This document shows, one piece after another, positions 6,891-14,607 of a DNA stretch of 19,365 nucleotides. The notes beneath the pieces were generated by a model. The model did no database searches, was not told the origin of the DNA, and saw only the letters and a program-made list of their open reading frames with translations. The translations under genes were made by a program, and so were the position numbers. The stretch lies in NCBI GenBank assembly GCA_024635815.1, contig JAGXIG010000103.1, positions 1 through 19,365 on the forward strand. The letters run 5' to 3'. The stretch's first letter is position 1, and each line of letters opens with the position of its first letter. The stretch comes from Salegentibacter sp. (GTDB lineage: Bacteria > Bacteroidota > Bacteroidia > Flavobacteriales > Flavobacteriaceae).

Positions 6891-6986
6891 AGACTTATCG
6901 AAATTTGTGGTGGTTATATTTCACACGAAGTACTAATTTGGGAGCTAACTGAAGAACTTTGGCAAACTATGGCTAAGACTCGTTAG
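6891..6986 (+). pseudogene. In-frame coding-like remnant after the nucleoside-hydrolase-like gene
   Basis: Directly after the TAA at 6888-6890, in the same frame, 31 sense codons run to a TAG at 6984-6986 (includes GGYISHEVLIWELTEELW). The composition is protein-like, not repeat-like. It could be the eroded end of a longer ancestor, a fragment of another gene, or chance. Confidence 0.25.
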
Positions 6987-7032
6987 AACCCGACCTCAAA
7001 ATCTACTTTCAGCAATCAAAGACAAATACCAA

Positions 7033-7100
7033 TATTCTTAAGAAAACATTTAAAAATCTGTTGGTAAATAGCCGGGATTCCCTTTCCTCGCAACAGTTTT
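7033..7100. repeat. Family C intergenic element, copy C2
   Basis: Third and most diverged copy. It carries TTTAAAAATCTGTTGGTAAATAGCC with the left arm CTGTTG (7058-7063) pairing perfectly with CAACAG (7091-7096), 39 nt end to end. An inner palindrome GGGATTCCC lies within. The -7 box seen in copies C1 and C3 is not preserved here. It lies between the nucleoside-hydrolase-like gene and the lytic transglycosylase gene. Confidence 0.65.
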
Positions 7101-7229
7101 TAACAGAGATCATTAAGGGTTTTGCCAGTGGTCCTTAAAGACAAAAACTCACCTAAAGAGAGGTGTCAAATATTTACTTATTTAACAAAAATTTGTATAG
7201 TTCACTTGTTTCTTTGTATTTTGAAGGCT

Positions 7230-8684
7230 ATGAATTTAAAAAGGAGCGCTTTCTTCATTTTTGTTTTAATAGTTTTCTCAAGTTGTTCTAAAGGGGATAA
7301 AGATTCCGGTGATGGAATGCTTGGAGCCGGGCCGGATGTTAAACCTTATAAAACTTTTAAGGATTTAGAAGCCATAAAAGAAGATGGCGTTTTACATGCG
7401 ATAACCATATACAACTCCACGAGCTATTTTTTGTATAAAGGAGTGCCTATGGGCTTTGAGTATGAATTATTATCCCGCCTGGCCAAAAATTTAGGCTTAA
7501 AGCTGAAAATCACAATAGCTGAAGATATCGATGACCTATTTGATATGCTGAACAATGGCAAAGGTGATTTAATTGCCTATGGTTTAACTATAACTGAGCC
7601 CAGACAAAAACTCGTAAGTTTTACAGAAAATCATTACGTAACACACCAGGCTTTAGTACAGCGAATGCCAGATAACTGGCGCTCATTACCCGGTTACAAA
7701 ATCGATAAACAGTTAATTTCAAACACGCTTGAATTAATAAACAATACTGTGTGGGTTAGAGAAAATTCATCTTATGCTGAAAGACTTAAAAACTTACAGA
7801 ATGAGATTGGTGCTGACATTCCCATAGAACATATTAAAGGAAATGTTACTACAGAAGAAATAATTAAAATGGTAGTAGATGGTGAAATTGAAAGAACAGT
7901 TGCCGATTACAATATTGCGTCTATCAATAAAACCTACCATCCCATACTAAATATTGACACCAGGGTTTCGTTTTCTCAACGTATAGCCTGGGCGGTAAGA
8001 CAGAATTCGCCCGACTTACTTAAGGCGATAAACAAATGGATAGCAAAAGAGAAAAAGTCTGACGATTACTATGTAATTTATAACAAGTATTTTAAAAATT
8101 CCAGATCTAACAGGAGCAGGATTAAAAGCGATTTTTACAGCAAAAACAGCAATAAGATCAGTCAGTACGACGATATTATTAAAGAAAATGCGTCTGAAAT
8201 AGGATGGGATTGGCGTTTCCTTTCTTCTCAAGTCTACCAGGAATCCAGGTTTGAGCCTAATGCAGAGTCCTGGGCGGGTGCATCCGGACTAATACAATTA
8301 ATGCCGGAAACGGCAAAAGAAGTTGGCGTTAGCAACACTCACAATCCAGAAGAAAATCTAAGAGGAGGCGTAACCTATTTAGATAGGATGCGTGATAATT
8401 TTGAAGCTGTAGAAGATTCAATCCAAAAAGTAAAGTTCACTTTAGCCGCTTTCAACTGTGGTGCCGGTCATGTTTTTGATGCTATGCGCCTGGCAGAAAA
8501 GAATGGAAAAAACCCGAATATATGGGACGAAAATGTAGAAGAATATATAATTAAATTAAAGGATAAGAAATACTATCTTGATGATGTGGTTAAATATGGT
8601 TTCGTAAGGGGAACAGAACCATACAACTATGTAAAAGATATATTTTTACGCTACGAGCACTATAAAAAGTTTATTGAAGAATAA
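7230..8684 (+). CDS. MltF-like lytic murein transglycosylase lipoprotein (SBP_bac_3 + SLT)
   Basis: Cell-wall enzyme that cleaves peptidoglycan glycan strands without water, forming 1,6-anhydro ends; expected to sit lipid-anchored on the periplasmic side. The ATG at 7230 is preferred over the in-frame ATG at 7122. It gives a clean lipoprotein signal (KR, hydrophobic run, FSSC with Cys19), whereas the longer form would bury it behind 36 unlikely residues. Residues about 45-290 form a solute-binding (SBP_bac_3) domain (YKGVPMGFEYELLSRLAKNLG, LTITEPRQKLVSFT). Residues about 320-450 form an SLT/GH23 domain with catalytic Glu338 in YQESRFEP, plus GASGLIQLMPETAKEVG, NLRGGVTYLDRM and AAFNCGAGHV. The domain order and 484-residue length match MltF. 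It is preceded by element C2 and followed by C3. Confidence 0.92.
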   Translation: MNLKRSAFFIFVLIVFSSCSKGDKDSGDGMLGAGPDVKPYKTFKDLEAIKEDGVLHAITIYNSTSYFLYKGVPMGFEYELLSRLAKNLGLKLKITIAEDIDDLFDMLNNGKGDLIAYGLTITEPRQKLVSFTENHYVTHQALVQRMPDNWRSLPGYKIDKQLISNTLELINNTVWVRENSSYAERLKNLQNEIGADIPIEHIKGNVTTEEIIKMVVDGEIERTVADYNIASINKTYHPILNIDTRVSFSQRIAWAVRQNSPDLLKAINKWIAKEKKSDDYYVIYNKYFKNSRSNRSRIKSDFYSKNSNKISQYDDIIKENASEIGWDWRFLSSQVYQESRFEPNAESWAGASGLIQLMPETAKEVGVSNTHNPEENLRGGVTYLDRMRDNFEAVEDSIQKVKFTLAAFNCGAGHVFDAMRLAEKNGKNPNIWDENVEEYIIKLKDKKYYLDDVVKYGFVRGTEPYNYVKDIFLRYEHYKKFIEE

Positions 8685-8737
8685 GTCCTAATTTAAAGGT
8701 AATCGCACCTTATTTTACCTTTTCCACTAAAAAACTC

Positions 8738-8838
8738 ATTCCACTATTTCCTTAATAAAAAAGTTAAAAACCTGTTGGTAATTAGCCCGAATTTTAAGGC
8801 TTTCCACAGTTTTAAAGGTTTGGATTGATTTATATTTG
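8738..8838. repeat. Family C intergenic element, copy C3
   Basis: Closest partner of C1: it shares TTAATAAAAAAGTTAAAAAC and then CTGTTGGTAATTAGCCCGAA. The hairpin pairs CTGTTGG (8772-8778) with CCACAG (8804-8809), 38 nt end to end, with an inner AGCC/GGCT stem. It ends in TTTATATTTG. It begins about 54 bp after the transglycosylase stop and lies upstream of the DUF262-HNH gene. Confidence 0.75.
8831..8838 (+). promoter_or_regulatory. Possible promoter -7 box for the DUF262-HNH gene
   Basis: TATATTTG is an exact match to the Bacteroidota -7 consensus, at the 3' end of element C3 as in C1. The leader to the ATG at 8941 would be about 95 nt. No -33 box is seen at standard spacing. Confidence 0.45.
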
Positions 8839-8940
8839 GGAACAAGAACAGCCCGTTCCGATATAATTTTGATTAGTAATTAAATTATATGGAATATAAC
8901 GAGTTGGGAAGGTTTTAAACATAATTGAACTAATAAAAAA

Positions 8941-10485
8941 ATGGCAAAAGTATCATTAGATGCATTACTCCCTCGAGAAGATTTTGATATAGATGAAACC
9001 CAAAATTCTGCGAAAAAGAAAGAATCATTCTCAATATCAGATTTAAGAGAAGATGATTTTTTTTATTTGACCTTAAGAAAACCTGATTTTCAAAGGGAAA
9101 CGAATGAATGGACGCCTCAGAAAATAACAGAACTAATAAAAAGCTTTTTAAACGGAGAACTAATACCTGCAGTAATTTTATGGAGAAGCAAAGGAGGTTA
9201 CAACTTTGTAATCGACGGGTCTCATAGAGTTAGTTCACTTGTGTCTTGGATAAATGATGATTATGGAGACGGTCCAATTACTCGAGAAAGTTTCAATGGA
9301 GCAATTCCCGAAGAGCAAATTGCCATTGGAGAGAAAACAAGAAGATTAGTTGAAAAGGAAATCGGAAAATACTTAGACTACCAATTAGCACTTAAAAATC
9401 CAGAAAGAGTTACTGATCAAATTCAAAGAAGAGCAAAAAACCTCGGTTCTATCGCAGTTCAATTACAGTGGGTTGAAGGAGATGCAGAGGTCGCGGAAGC
9501 TTCTTTTTTCAAAATTAATCAACAAGCTGCCAAAATTGATCCGACCGAACTAAAATTAATAAAATCAAGAAAAAAGCCAAACGGAATTGCATCCAGAGCA
9601 ATAATCAAAGGTGGAAAAGGCCATCAATATTGGTCGAAATTTGAAAAAAATAAGGTTGAAAGTATTGAGGAGTTGGCTGAAGATATTAATAACGCATTTT
9701 TCTTACCTAAACTTAAAAACCCAGTAAAGACCTTAGATCTACCTATTGGTGGAAAGGGGTATTCAAGTCAAAGCCCACTATTGATTTTTGAATACGTCAA
9801 TATGGTTAATAAGATCAAGGACGTAGATAGTCTACTTGACGATATAAATGGAGAAAAAACAATAGAATATCTTAGGAAAAGTAAAAAAATATCTAACTTA
9901 ATTAATAGTACTCATCCTTCTTCCTTAGGTCTTCATCCAGCGGTCTATTTTTATTCCAAAGGCGGTCGTCATAAAACAGCTTCGTTTTTCGCAGTTACGG
10001 ATTTCTTAATGGACTTAGTAGAAAATAAAAGGTTGAAGGAGTTTATAGATTGTAGGGAAGATTTTGAAGAATTATTAATAGAATTTGACTTTGTAATACA
10101 ACAAATTTTAAGACATTATAGAAGTTCTTCTAAAGCAATTCCTCATATTAAAAATTTTCTAATAAGCTTAGTAAATGATTTAAAGCATAATGATAGAAAT
10201 ACTGCCATTCAAAATGTGTTAGGATCCGGAGATTATAAATTCATCAAAGGAGCTGATTATGATGATAGTTTAATAACTGTAAAAGACTTTTCTGACGATA
10301 CAAAGTCCGCTGCATTTATAAGTGAAGCCCTATCAAAAGCAGTAAGATGTAAAATATGTAATGCAAGAATGCATACCAATTCAATAACTGTTGACCATAT
10401 TCAAAGAAAGGCTGACGGAGGAATTGGAAATTTTGAAAATGCTCAATTAGCGCACCCATATTGCAACAGTACGTATAAAAACTAA
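8941..10485 (+). CDS. DUF262 (ParB/sulfiredoxin-like) - HNH endonuclease protein
   Basis: Probable nuclease, possibly anti-phage. The N-terminal half resembles DUF262: PDFQRE at about 48-53, then VIDGSHRVSSL with D92-G93-S94-H95-R96 in place of the usual DGQQR, the motif tied to nucleotide binding and hydrolysis in GmrS/SspE-type proteins. Residues about 150-400 are helical and unrecognised. The C-terminus is an HNH module: C470-x2-C473, VDHI (D485, H486), GGxGNxxN (N497, N500) and H505-P-Y-C508-N509, ending at residue 514. This architecture (DUF262 fused to HNH) is known from type IV restriction enzymes and phosphorothioate-dependent defence, but no ssp/dnd genes or methylase are nearby, so it may act alone. 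The gene is very AT-rich and overlaps the stop of the convergent aminotransferase by 4 bp. The defence role is inference. Confidence 0.8.
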   Translation: MAKVSLDALLPREDFDIDETQNSAKKKESFSISDLREDDFFYLTLRKPDFQRETNEWTPQKITELIKSFLNGELIPAVILWRSKGGYNFVIDGSHRVSSLVSWINDDYGDGPITRESFNGAIPEEQIAIGEKTRRLVEKEIGKYLDYQLALKNPERVTDQIQRRAKNLGSIAVQLQWVEGDAEVAEASFFKINQQAAKIDPTELKLIKSRKKPNGIASRAIIKGGKGHQYWSKFEKNKVESIEELAEDINNAFFLPKLKNPVKTLDLPIGGKGYSSQSPLLIFEYVNMVNKIKDVDSLLDDINGEKTIEYLRKSKKISNLINSTHPSSLGLHPAVYFYSKGGRHKTASFFAVTDFLMDLVENKRLKEFIDCREDFEELLIEFDFVIQQILRHYRSSSKAIPHIKNFLISLVNDLKHNDRNTAIQNVLGSGDYKFIKGADYDDSLITVKDFSDDTKSAAFISEALSKAVRCKICNARMHTNSITVDHIQRKADGGIGNFENAQLAHPYCNSTYKN

Positions 10486-11342
10486 CCCCTCGTCCTCTTA
10501 ATAAAAACCTCCTGTAATTTTTTTGTAAGGCTGTCTTTTTGGGCGGTGTAGACATTTTTGTCTTTGTGGGTAATGGAGCTTATGGGAATAATTTGCGTGG
10601 TGGTACCGGTGACAAAAATTTCGTCGACTTCTACCAGCTCATCTATATGCACGGCTTTTTCAACCACTTTTATGTTTAAGTCGGCACAGATATTAATCAC
10701 TTCGGCACGGGTAATGCCGGAGAGGATCTTATGGCCTTCGGGATGGGTATGCAATACGCCGTATTTAACAAAAAACAGGCTGGAATGCGAACCTTCGGTA
10801 AAATAACCTTTGCGTACCAGGAGGTTTTCGGCAAACCCGGCAGCGATTGCTTCTTCATTAGCCATCACGTTCGCCAAAAGTGCTGTCGACTTAATATCGC
10901 AGCGATGCCAGCGTTTATCCTCGGTGGCGATAACTTCCCAGGTTTTCTTTTCAAAACCTTCTAAAGTCAAGGGAAAAGCATACAGTAAGACCGTGGTTTC
11001 TATCTTTTCGGGAACAAAATGGCTTCGGGCCGCAACTCCCCTATTCACCTGTATATAAACCGCTGCATCGGCTTCATTTAAGTTAGCACGGTCTATGGCT
11101 TCGTACATTAATTTTTCAAGTGAAAAAGCATCAAAAGCAACCTGGATCTCGTTTAGGCAATATTGCAGGCGCTTCAGGTGTTCTTTTAGCTTAAAGCCTT
11201 TTCCTTTATAAAAGGGGGTGACTTCATAAATTCCGTCGCCAAACATAAACGCCCGGTCAAAAACCGAAACAAAAGCCTCATCGGGTTTGAGCCATTTTCC
11301 GTTTAAACAAACTTCCGAAGGGTACTTTTTTTCAGGTTTCAT
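10482..11342 (-). CDS. Class IV aminotransferase, D-amino-acid-transaminase-like
   Basis: PLP enzyme of fold type IV, moving amino groups between 2-oxo acids and (probably) D-amino acids; D-Ala/D-Glu supply for peptidoglycan is one possible role. The 286-residue protein carries DRAFMFGDGIYEV at 29-41 and the PLP lysine Lys151 in RCDIKSTALLANV. It also has Glu183 in TEGSHSSLFFV, SGITRAEV, and a C-terminal VTGTTTQIIPI cofactor-phosphate loop. The NRGVAARSH motif (R101, R106, H108) matches the carboxylate-binding R..RxH signature of D-amino-acid transaminase better than branched-chain aminotransferase, so I prefer DAT; annotation as IlvE-like remains possible. GC is visibly higher than in the convergent HNH gene, whose stop it overlaps. 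Upstream lies repeat A2. Confidence 0.85.
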   Translation of the reverse strand: MKPEKKYPSEVCLNGKWLKPDEAFVSVFDRAFMFGDGIYEVTPFYKGKGFKLKEHLKRLQYCLNEIQVAFDAFSLEKLMYEAIDRANLNEADAAVYIQVNRGVAARSHFVPEKIETTVLLYAFPLTLEGFEKKTWEVIATEDKRWHRCDIKSTALLANVMANEEAIAAGFAENLLVRKGYFTEGSHSSLFFVKYGVLHTHPEGHKILSGITRAEVINICADLNIKVVEKAVHIDELVEVDEIFVTGTTTQIIPISSITHKDKNVYTAQKDSLTKKLQEVFIKRTRG

Positions 11343-11389
11343 AGTAATAAATTTGTATATCCGTAAAAAGTCATAATTTAAAATTTGGA

Positions 11390-11469
11390 CGTCATCCTGA
11401 TTTTTTCAGGATCTAAGTTGAGTGTATCGTACTGCTCATGCTAGATGCTGAAATAAATTCAGCATGACG
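11390..11469. repeat. Family A double-hairpin repeat, copy A2 (inverted)
   Basis: An 80-bp unit between the aminotransferase start and the small membrane-protein gene's stop. The hairpins are ATCCTGA/TCAGGAT (11394-11400 with 11406-11412, loop TTTTT) and ATGCTGAA/TTCAGCAT (11445-11452 with 11458-11465, loop ATAAA). The ends CGTCAT...ATGACG are inverted. Its reverse complement aligns along its length with copies at 1958-2036 and 19113-19191, including the TTAGATCC junction. Confidence 0.8.
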
Positions 11470-11512
11470 ATTTATTCATGATTTTGATCTTATGAGTAAA
11501 AACGGACATCCA

Positions 11513-11794
11513 TTAACTAAAATACTGCTGCAATTGCTGCACCCACTGCATTTCGTAATAGCGAACAATACTTATAACAATTACCCCGGCGGCTACATAA
11601 ACCCAGGAATAGCTATCGCGTTTAAGCATAATGCCGCCTACCACGGCAAAGATCACAAAAGGGATGGCCATAATAAGGTTTGGCAGTGGCCAGGCATCGC
11701 GAAATACCACGGCTATGATCTTCATCGCGCCATAAAAGATGCTATAAAAAAAAATGATCTTGCATATGAGTGCTTTTAAATTTCGTTGCCTCAT
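11513..11794 (-). CDS. Small hypothetical membrane protein
   Basis: A 93-residue protein with three likely transmembrane helices at about 8-28, 38-57 and 64-80 (e.g. LIMAIPFVIFAVVGGIML), a basic N-terminus (MRQRNLK) and a soluble amphipathic tail (YYEMQWVQQLQQYF). I do not recognise the family. Its ATG directly abuts the TAA of the upstream amidase gene on the same strand, so the two are almost certainly translated from one mRNA, possibly by coupled re-initiation. Function unknown; context only suggests a link to envelope amide metabolism. Confidence 0.65.
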   Translation of the reverse strand: MRQRNLKALICKIIFFYSIFYGAMKIIAVVFRDAWPLPNLIMAIPFVIFAVVGGIMLKRDSYSWVYVAAGVIVISIVRYYEMQWVQQLQQYFS

Positions 11795-13417
11795 TTACTC
11801 GTAATTTTTTGGGGATTGTCGGCGATTAGAAGCTTGCTCGTAAGCAAAAGCCCACTGGTAAAGTTTATCTTCTTCAGATGATTTTGTGAAAAAAGTTAGT
11901 CCTTTTGGCGCGCCTTCTTCATTATAGCCCATAGGCACCGTAATCGCCGGGTAATGCGCTACCGCTGCGAAGCCGGCGTGGTAATTATTTATAGATAAAA
12001 TTCCGTCTAAATTATGCTCCTGCATGGGTACATCAAAATACTCTTTCCCTTTTTCGTTCAGGTCTTCTTTTAGAGCATCTAAATCGGTAGTATCTGATTC
12101 CTGTAAAATTCCTTCAAAAAGGGCCTGGCCGTAAGGCATTCTGGGAATAGAATCTTCTATATTGAATTTCACGATATCCTCTACGGAAGTAAATCCGGTT
12201 TCACCGCCATAATTCTCAAAATATTCGGGCAGGTCATTTTTCATATCCAGGCTTAGCAAACGCAGAAAGTTTTCTAGTTGAATGTCTTCGGCTTCAAATT
12301 CCACGATTTCGGCTCCTGCCCTTTTAAGATCGTTTACCGCACGATTATAAAGGGAATCTTCTTCCATTAATTGCTTAAACGCACCCAGGCGTATTCCATC
12401 CAGGCTAGTATTTTCAAAATTGAACTCGGTGTTTTCTACTTCTACAGATAAAGCATCTTTGCTATCCATACCTGTCATTGCCGAATATAAGATCGCGTTG
12501 TCTACCACATATTTTGTGATAGGCCCTGGCGTATCCAGATAACTGGAAATTGGAACAATCCCACCCCGACTTAAATTCCCAATAGTTGGTTTTAATCCCA
12601 CAACCGAATTCTGACTGGAAGGCGAAAGAATAGAACCAGAAGTTTCTGATCCTATGGCTACAGGTGCTAAATTGGCTGCCACGGCAACCGCACTTCCTGA
12701 ACTGGAACCACCCGTATCAAAGACCTTTCTTCCGTAAGGGTTTAGGGTTTGTCCGCCAATGGCCGAATAACCACTTGGGCACTCGCCGCAAAAGAAATAG
12801 GCCCATTCGCTAAGATTGGCCTTTCCTAAAATAAGTGCACCATTTTCTTTTAATTTCTGAACAATAAAAGCATCTTCGGTCTGATTATCCTGCAAAGCAA
12901 CAGCACCGGCGGTAGTTGCCATATTTTGCGTGTTGATATTATCCTTTAGCAAAACCGGGATTCCGGTGATTAAATGATTTTCTTCAGAATCTTTAAGTTC
13001 TTCATCCTTCTGCCGGGCTTCTTCCAGTAAATTAGGATTTAAAGAAATAACCGAATTTAGAGAAAGTTCATTTTCCCGGTCAAATTTTTTGATGCGGTAC
13101 AGGTAGAACAAAGAAAGTTCCTCGTAAGTAAGGTCTCCTCTTTTTATGGCATCCTGGATCTCCGGAATATTCTTATCGAAAATTAGCGGTTTTACAGCTT
13201 CGTATCTTTCTTCAGAAAATTGGGCAAAATCACTTTCAAAAGGCGCCCAAAGGGAATCCTGAGAGATATTTTTAGAATCTAAAACTTTAAATTCTTCTTC
13301 CTTTTCAGTTTTTAATGAATCTGTTTTCGATTGGTTTTCGGCTTTGTCTTTAGAATTTTGATCGTTTCCGCAGGAAATTAAAGCCGGAAGTAAAAAAAGA
13401 AGTAAAAGTCTTTTCAT
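11795..13417 (-). CDS. Amidase-signature-family lipoprotein
   Basis: Hydrolase of the amidase signature family, cleaving carboxamide bonds; likely exported and lipid-anchored because the protein begins with a lipoprotein signal (LLPALISC, Cys16) and a Lys/Glu/Ser-rich linker to about residue 50. The Ser-cisSer-Lys triad is visible: Lys158 in GIPVLLKDNIN, cis-Ser238 in the glycine-serine-rich DTGGSSSGSA, and nucleophile Ser262 in GSETSGSILSP. The spacing of the two serines (24) equals that in FAAH. Length 540 fits exported members of the family. This is not GatA: there are no gatB/gatC neighbours and it is exported. A small membrane protein follows immediately. The true substrate (peptide amides, side-chain amides) cannot be told. 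It lies 97 bp downstream of ftsY; a 15-bp palindrome (13483-13497) sits in the gap. Confidence 0.92.
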   Translation of the reverse strand: MKRLLLLFLLPALISCGNDQNSKDKAENQSKTDSLKTEKEEEFKVLDSKNISQDSLWAPFESDFAQFSEERYEAVKPLIFDKNIPEIQDAIKRGDLTYEELSLFYLYRIKKFDRENELSLNSVISLNPNLLEEARQKDEELKDSEENHLITGIPVLLKDNINTQNMATTAGAVALQDNQTEDAFIVQKLKENGALILGKANLSEWAYFFCGECPSGYSAIGGQTLNPYGRKVFDTGGSSSGSAVAVAANLAPVAIGSETSGSILSPSSQNSVVGLKPTIGNLSRGGIVPISSYLDTPGPITKYVVDNAILYSAMTGMDSKDALSVEVENTEFNFENTSLDGIRLGAFKQLMEEDSLYNRAVNDLKRAGAEIVEFEAEDIQLENFLRLLSLDMKNDLPEYFENYGGETGFTSVEDIVKFNIEDSIPRMPYGQALFEGILQESDTTDLDALKEDLNEKGKEYFDVPMQEHNLDGILSINNYHAGFAAVAHYPAITVPMGYNEEGAPKGLTFFTKSSEEDKLYQWAFAYEQASNRRQSPKNYE

Positions 13418-13482
13418 CTATTTAAAAAATTTAAAGCGTATAGTGGAAATTAATTTGCTACCTATAATTTTTTAAGGTGCAT

Positions 13483-13497
13483 TACAAATTATTTGTA
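13483..13497. promoter_or_regulatory. 15-bp perfect palindrome between ftsY and amidase
   Basis: TACAAAT-T-ATTTGTA is a perfect palindrome around one central base, 17 bp past the ftsY stop and 65 bp before the amidase start (minus strand). It could be an operator; on either strand it also contains a partial -7-like TAATTTG/ATTTG. No second copy was noticed. Confidence 0.25.
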
Positions 13498-13514
13498 TCC
13501 AGCATCATGCAGGC

Positions 13515-14468
13515 TTATTGTTTAAAGAAAGAATCTACAAATTCGTATTTATTGAACACCTGTAAATCTTCTACACCTTCACCTACTCCAATATATTTTA
13601 CAGGAATTTTAAATTGGTCACTAATTCCAATCACCACACCGCCTTTTGCGGTACCGTCCAGTTTTGTCACGGCAAGGGAAGTTACCTCTGTAGCCGCTGT
13701 AAACTGTTTGGCCTGTTCAAAGGCATTTTGGCCGGTAGAACCATCTAAAACCAGTAAAACTTCGTGAGGAGCATTAGGAATCACCTTTTGCATCACACGT
13801 TTTACTTTGGTTAGCTCGTTCATTAAATTCACTTTATTATGCAATCTTCCGGCGGTATCGATTAGCACCACATCGGCATCTTGTTTTACGGCGCTTTGCA
13901 CAGTATCGAAAGCTACCGAAGCAGGATCACTGCCCATTTTTTGACGTACGATGGGAACATCGGTTCTGTCGGCCCAAATTTGCAGCTGGTCTATGGCCGC
14001 AGCCCTAAAGGTATCGGCAGCACCTAAAACCACCTTTTTACCAGCGCTTTTAAACTGGTGTGCCAGTTTTCCAATAGTTGTAGTTTTACCTACCCCGTTT
14101 ACGCCAACTACCATAATTACATAAGGTTTTACATCGGGCAATTGAATGTTTGCAGCTTCACCGGTTTCAGATTCAGAAAGAAGGCCGGCAATTTCTTCGC
14201 GAAGTATTTTATTAAGTTCGTCGGTGCCCAGGTATTTATCGCGGGCTACGCGCTCTTCTATTCTATTAATAATCTTAATGGTAGTAGCCACACCAACATC
14301 GCTGCTTACCAATACATTTTCAAGATCATCTAAAACCTCTTCGTCTACTTTGGTTTTTCCGGCAACAGCCTTACTCATTTTAGACATAAAGCTGGTAGTG
14401 GTTTTCTCCAGCCCTTTATCCAGGTTTTCCTTTTTGTCTTTTGAAAATATCTTTTTAAATAAACTCAT
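13515..14468 (-). CDS. ftsY: Signal recognition particle receptor FtsY
   Basis: SRP-type GTPase that docks ribosome-SRP complexes at the inner membrane for co-translational insertion. The NG domain is complete: helical N domain (EEVLDDLENVLVSSDVG), P-loop GVNGVGKTTTIGKLA, G2 DTFRAAAIDQL, G3 DTAGRLHNK, G4 TKLDGTAKGG and the closing IGVGEGVEDLQVF. The acidic A domain is nearly absent, as usual in Bacteroidota; a short basic N-terminus (MSLFKKIFSKDKK) likely gives membrane contact. I place the start at the ATG at 14468 (317 residues), not at the in-frame upstream ATG at 14495: this product starts with the typical family N-terminus and the upstream codons look like leader. An intrinsic terminator at 14541-14578 separates it from DUF4295, so it likely has its own promoter; TATATTTA at 14536-14529 is a candidate. 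Confidence 0.95.
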   Translation of the reverse strand: MSLFKKIFSKDKKENLDKGLEKTTTSFMSKMSKAVAGKTKVDEEVLDDLENVLVSSDVGVATTIKIINRIEERVARDKYLGTDELNKILREEIAGLLSESETGEAANIQLPDVKPYVIMVVGVNGVGKTTTIGKLAHQFKSAGKKVVLGAADTFRAAAIDQLQIWADRTDVPIVRQKMGSDPASVAFDTVQSAVKQDADVVLIDTAGRLHNKVNLMNELTKVKRVMQKVIPNAPHEVLLVLDGSTGQNAFEQAKQFTAATEVTSLAVTKLDGTAKGGVVIGISDQFKIPVKYIGVGEGVEDLQVFNKYEFVDSFFKQ

Positions 14469-14540
14469 TTTTTTTGGAAGGTTTAAAATCAACAAATTCC
14501 GGAATTGCTTTTCCGAAATTTTCAGTTGTAAATATACATA

Positions 14541-14578
14541 AAAACAAAAAGCCGTCCAGAGGTTATCCAGACGGCTTT
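14541..14578 (-). terminator. Intrinsic terminator after the rpmB-rpmG-DUF4295 operon
   Basis: On the minus strand an 8-bp stem AAGCCGTC/GACGGCTT (14577-14570 with 14556-14549) with a 13-nt loop is followed by TTTTTGTTTTT. It lies about 30 bp past the DUF4295 stop and before ftsY, a classical Rho-independent layout. Confidence 0.8.
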
Positions 14579-14607
14579 GTAAATGTTTTCAAGGAATTTT
14601 GCTCGAA

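Noticed and set aside
7122..7229. N-terminal extension of the lytic transglycosylase from the ATG at 7122
   Set aside because: It adds 36 residues ahead of a clean lipoprotein signal peptide starting at 7230; the extension has no family-like sequence.
4086..8838. Family C elements as integron attC sites
   Set aside because: attC sites begin RYYYAAC and end GTTRRRY; these have the arms the other way round (GTTGG left, CCAAC right), and no IntI-like gene is in view.
4100..8840. CRISPR array
   Set aside because: The repeats are few, kilobases apart and separated by genes, not by 30-40-bp spacers; no cas genes.
10558..11058. Plus-strand ORFs opposite the aminotransferase
   Set aside because: Antisense frames of a well-recognised enzyme gene; no family-like motifs.
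14469..14495. Nine-residue upstream start for FtsY
   Set aside because: MSLFKKIFSKDKK from 14468 is the typical Bacteroidota FtsY N-terminus; the upstream codons look like untranslated leader.
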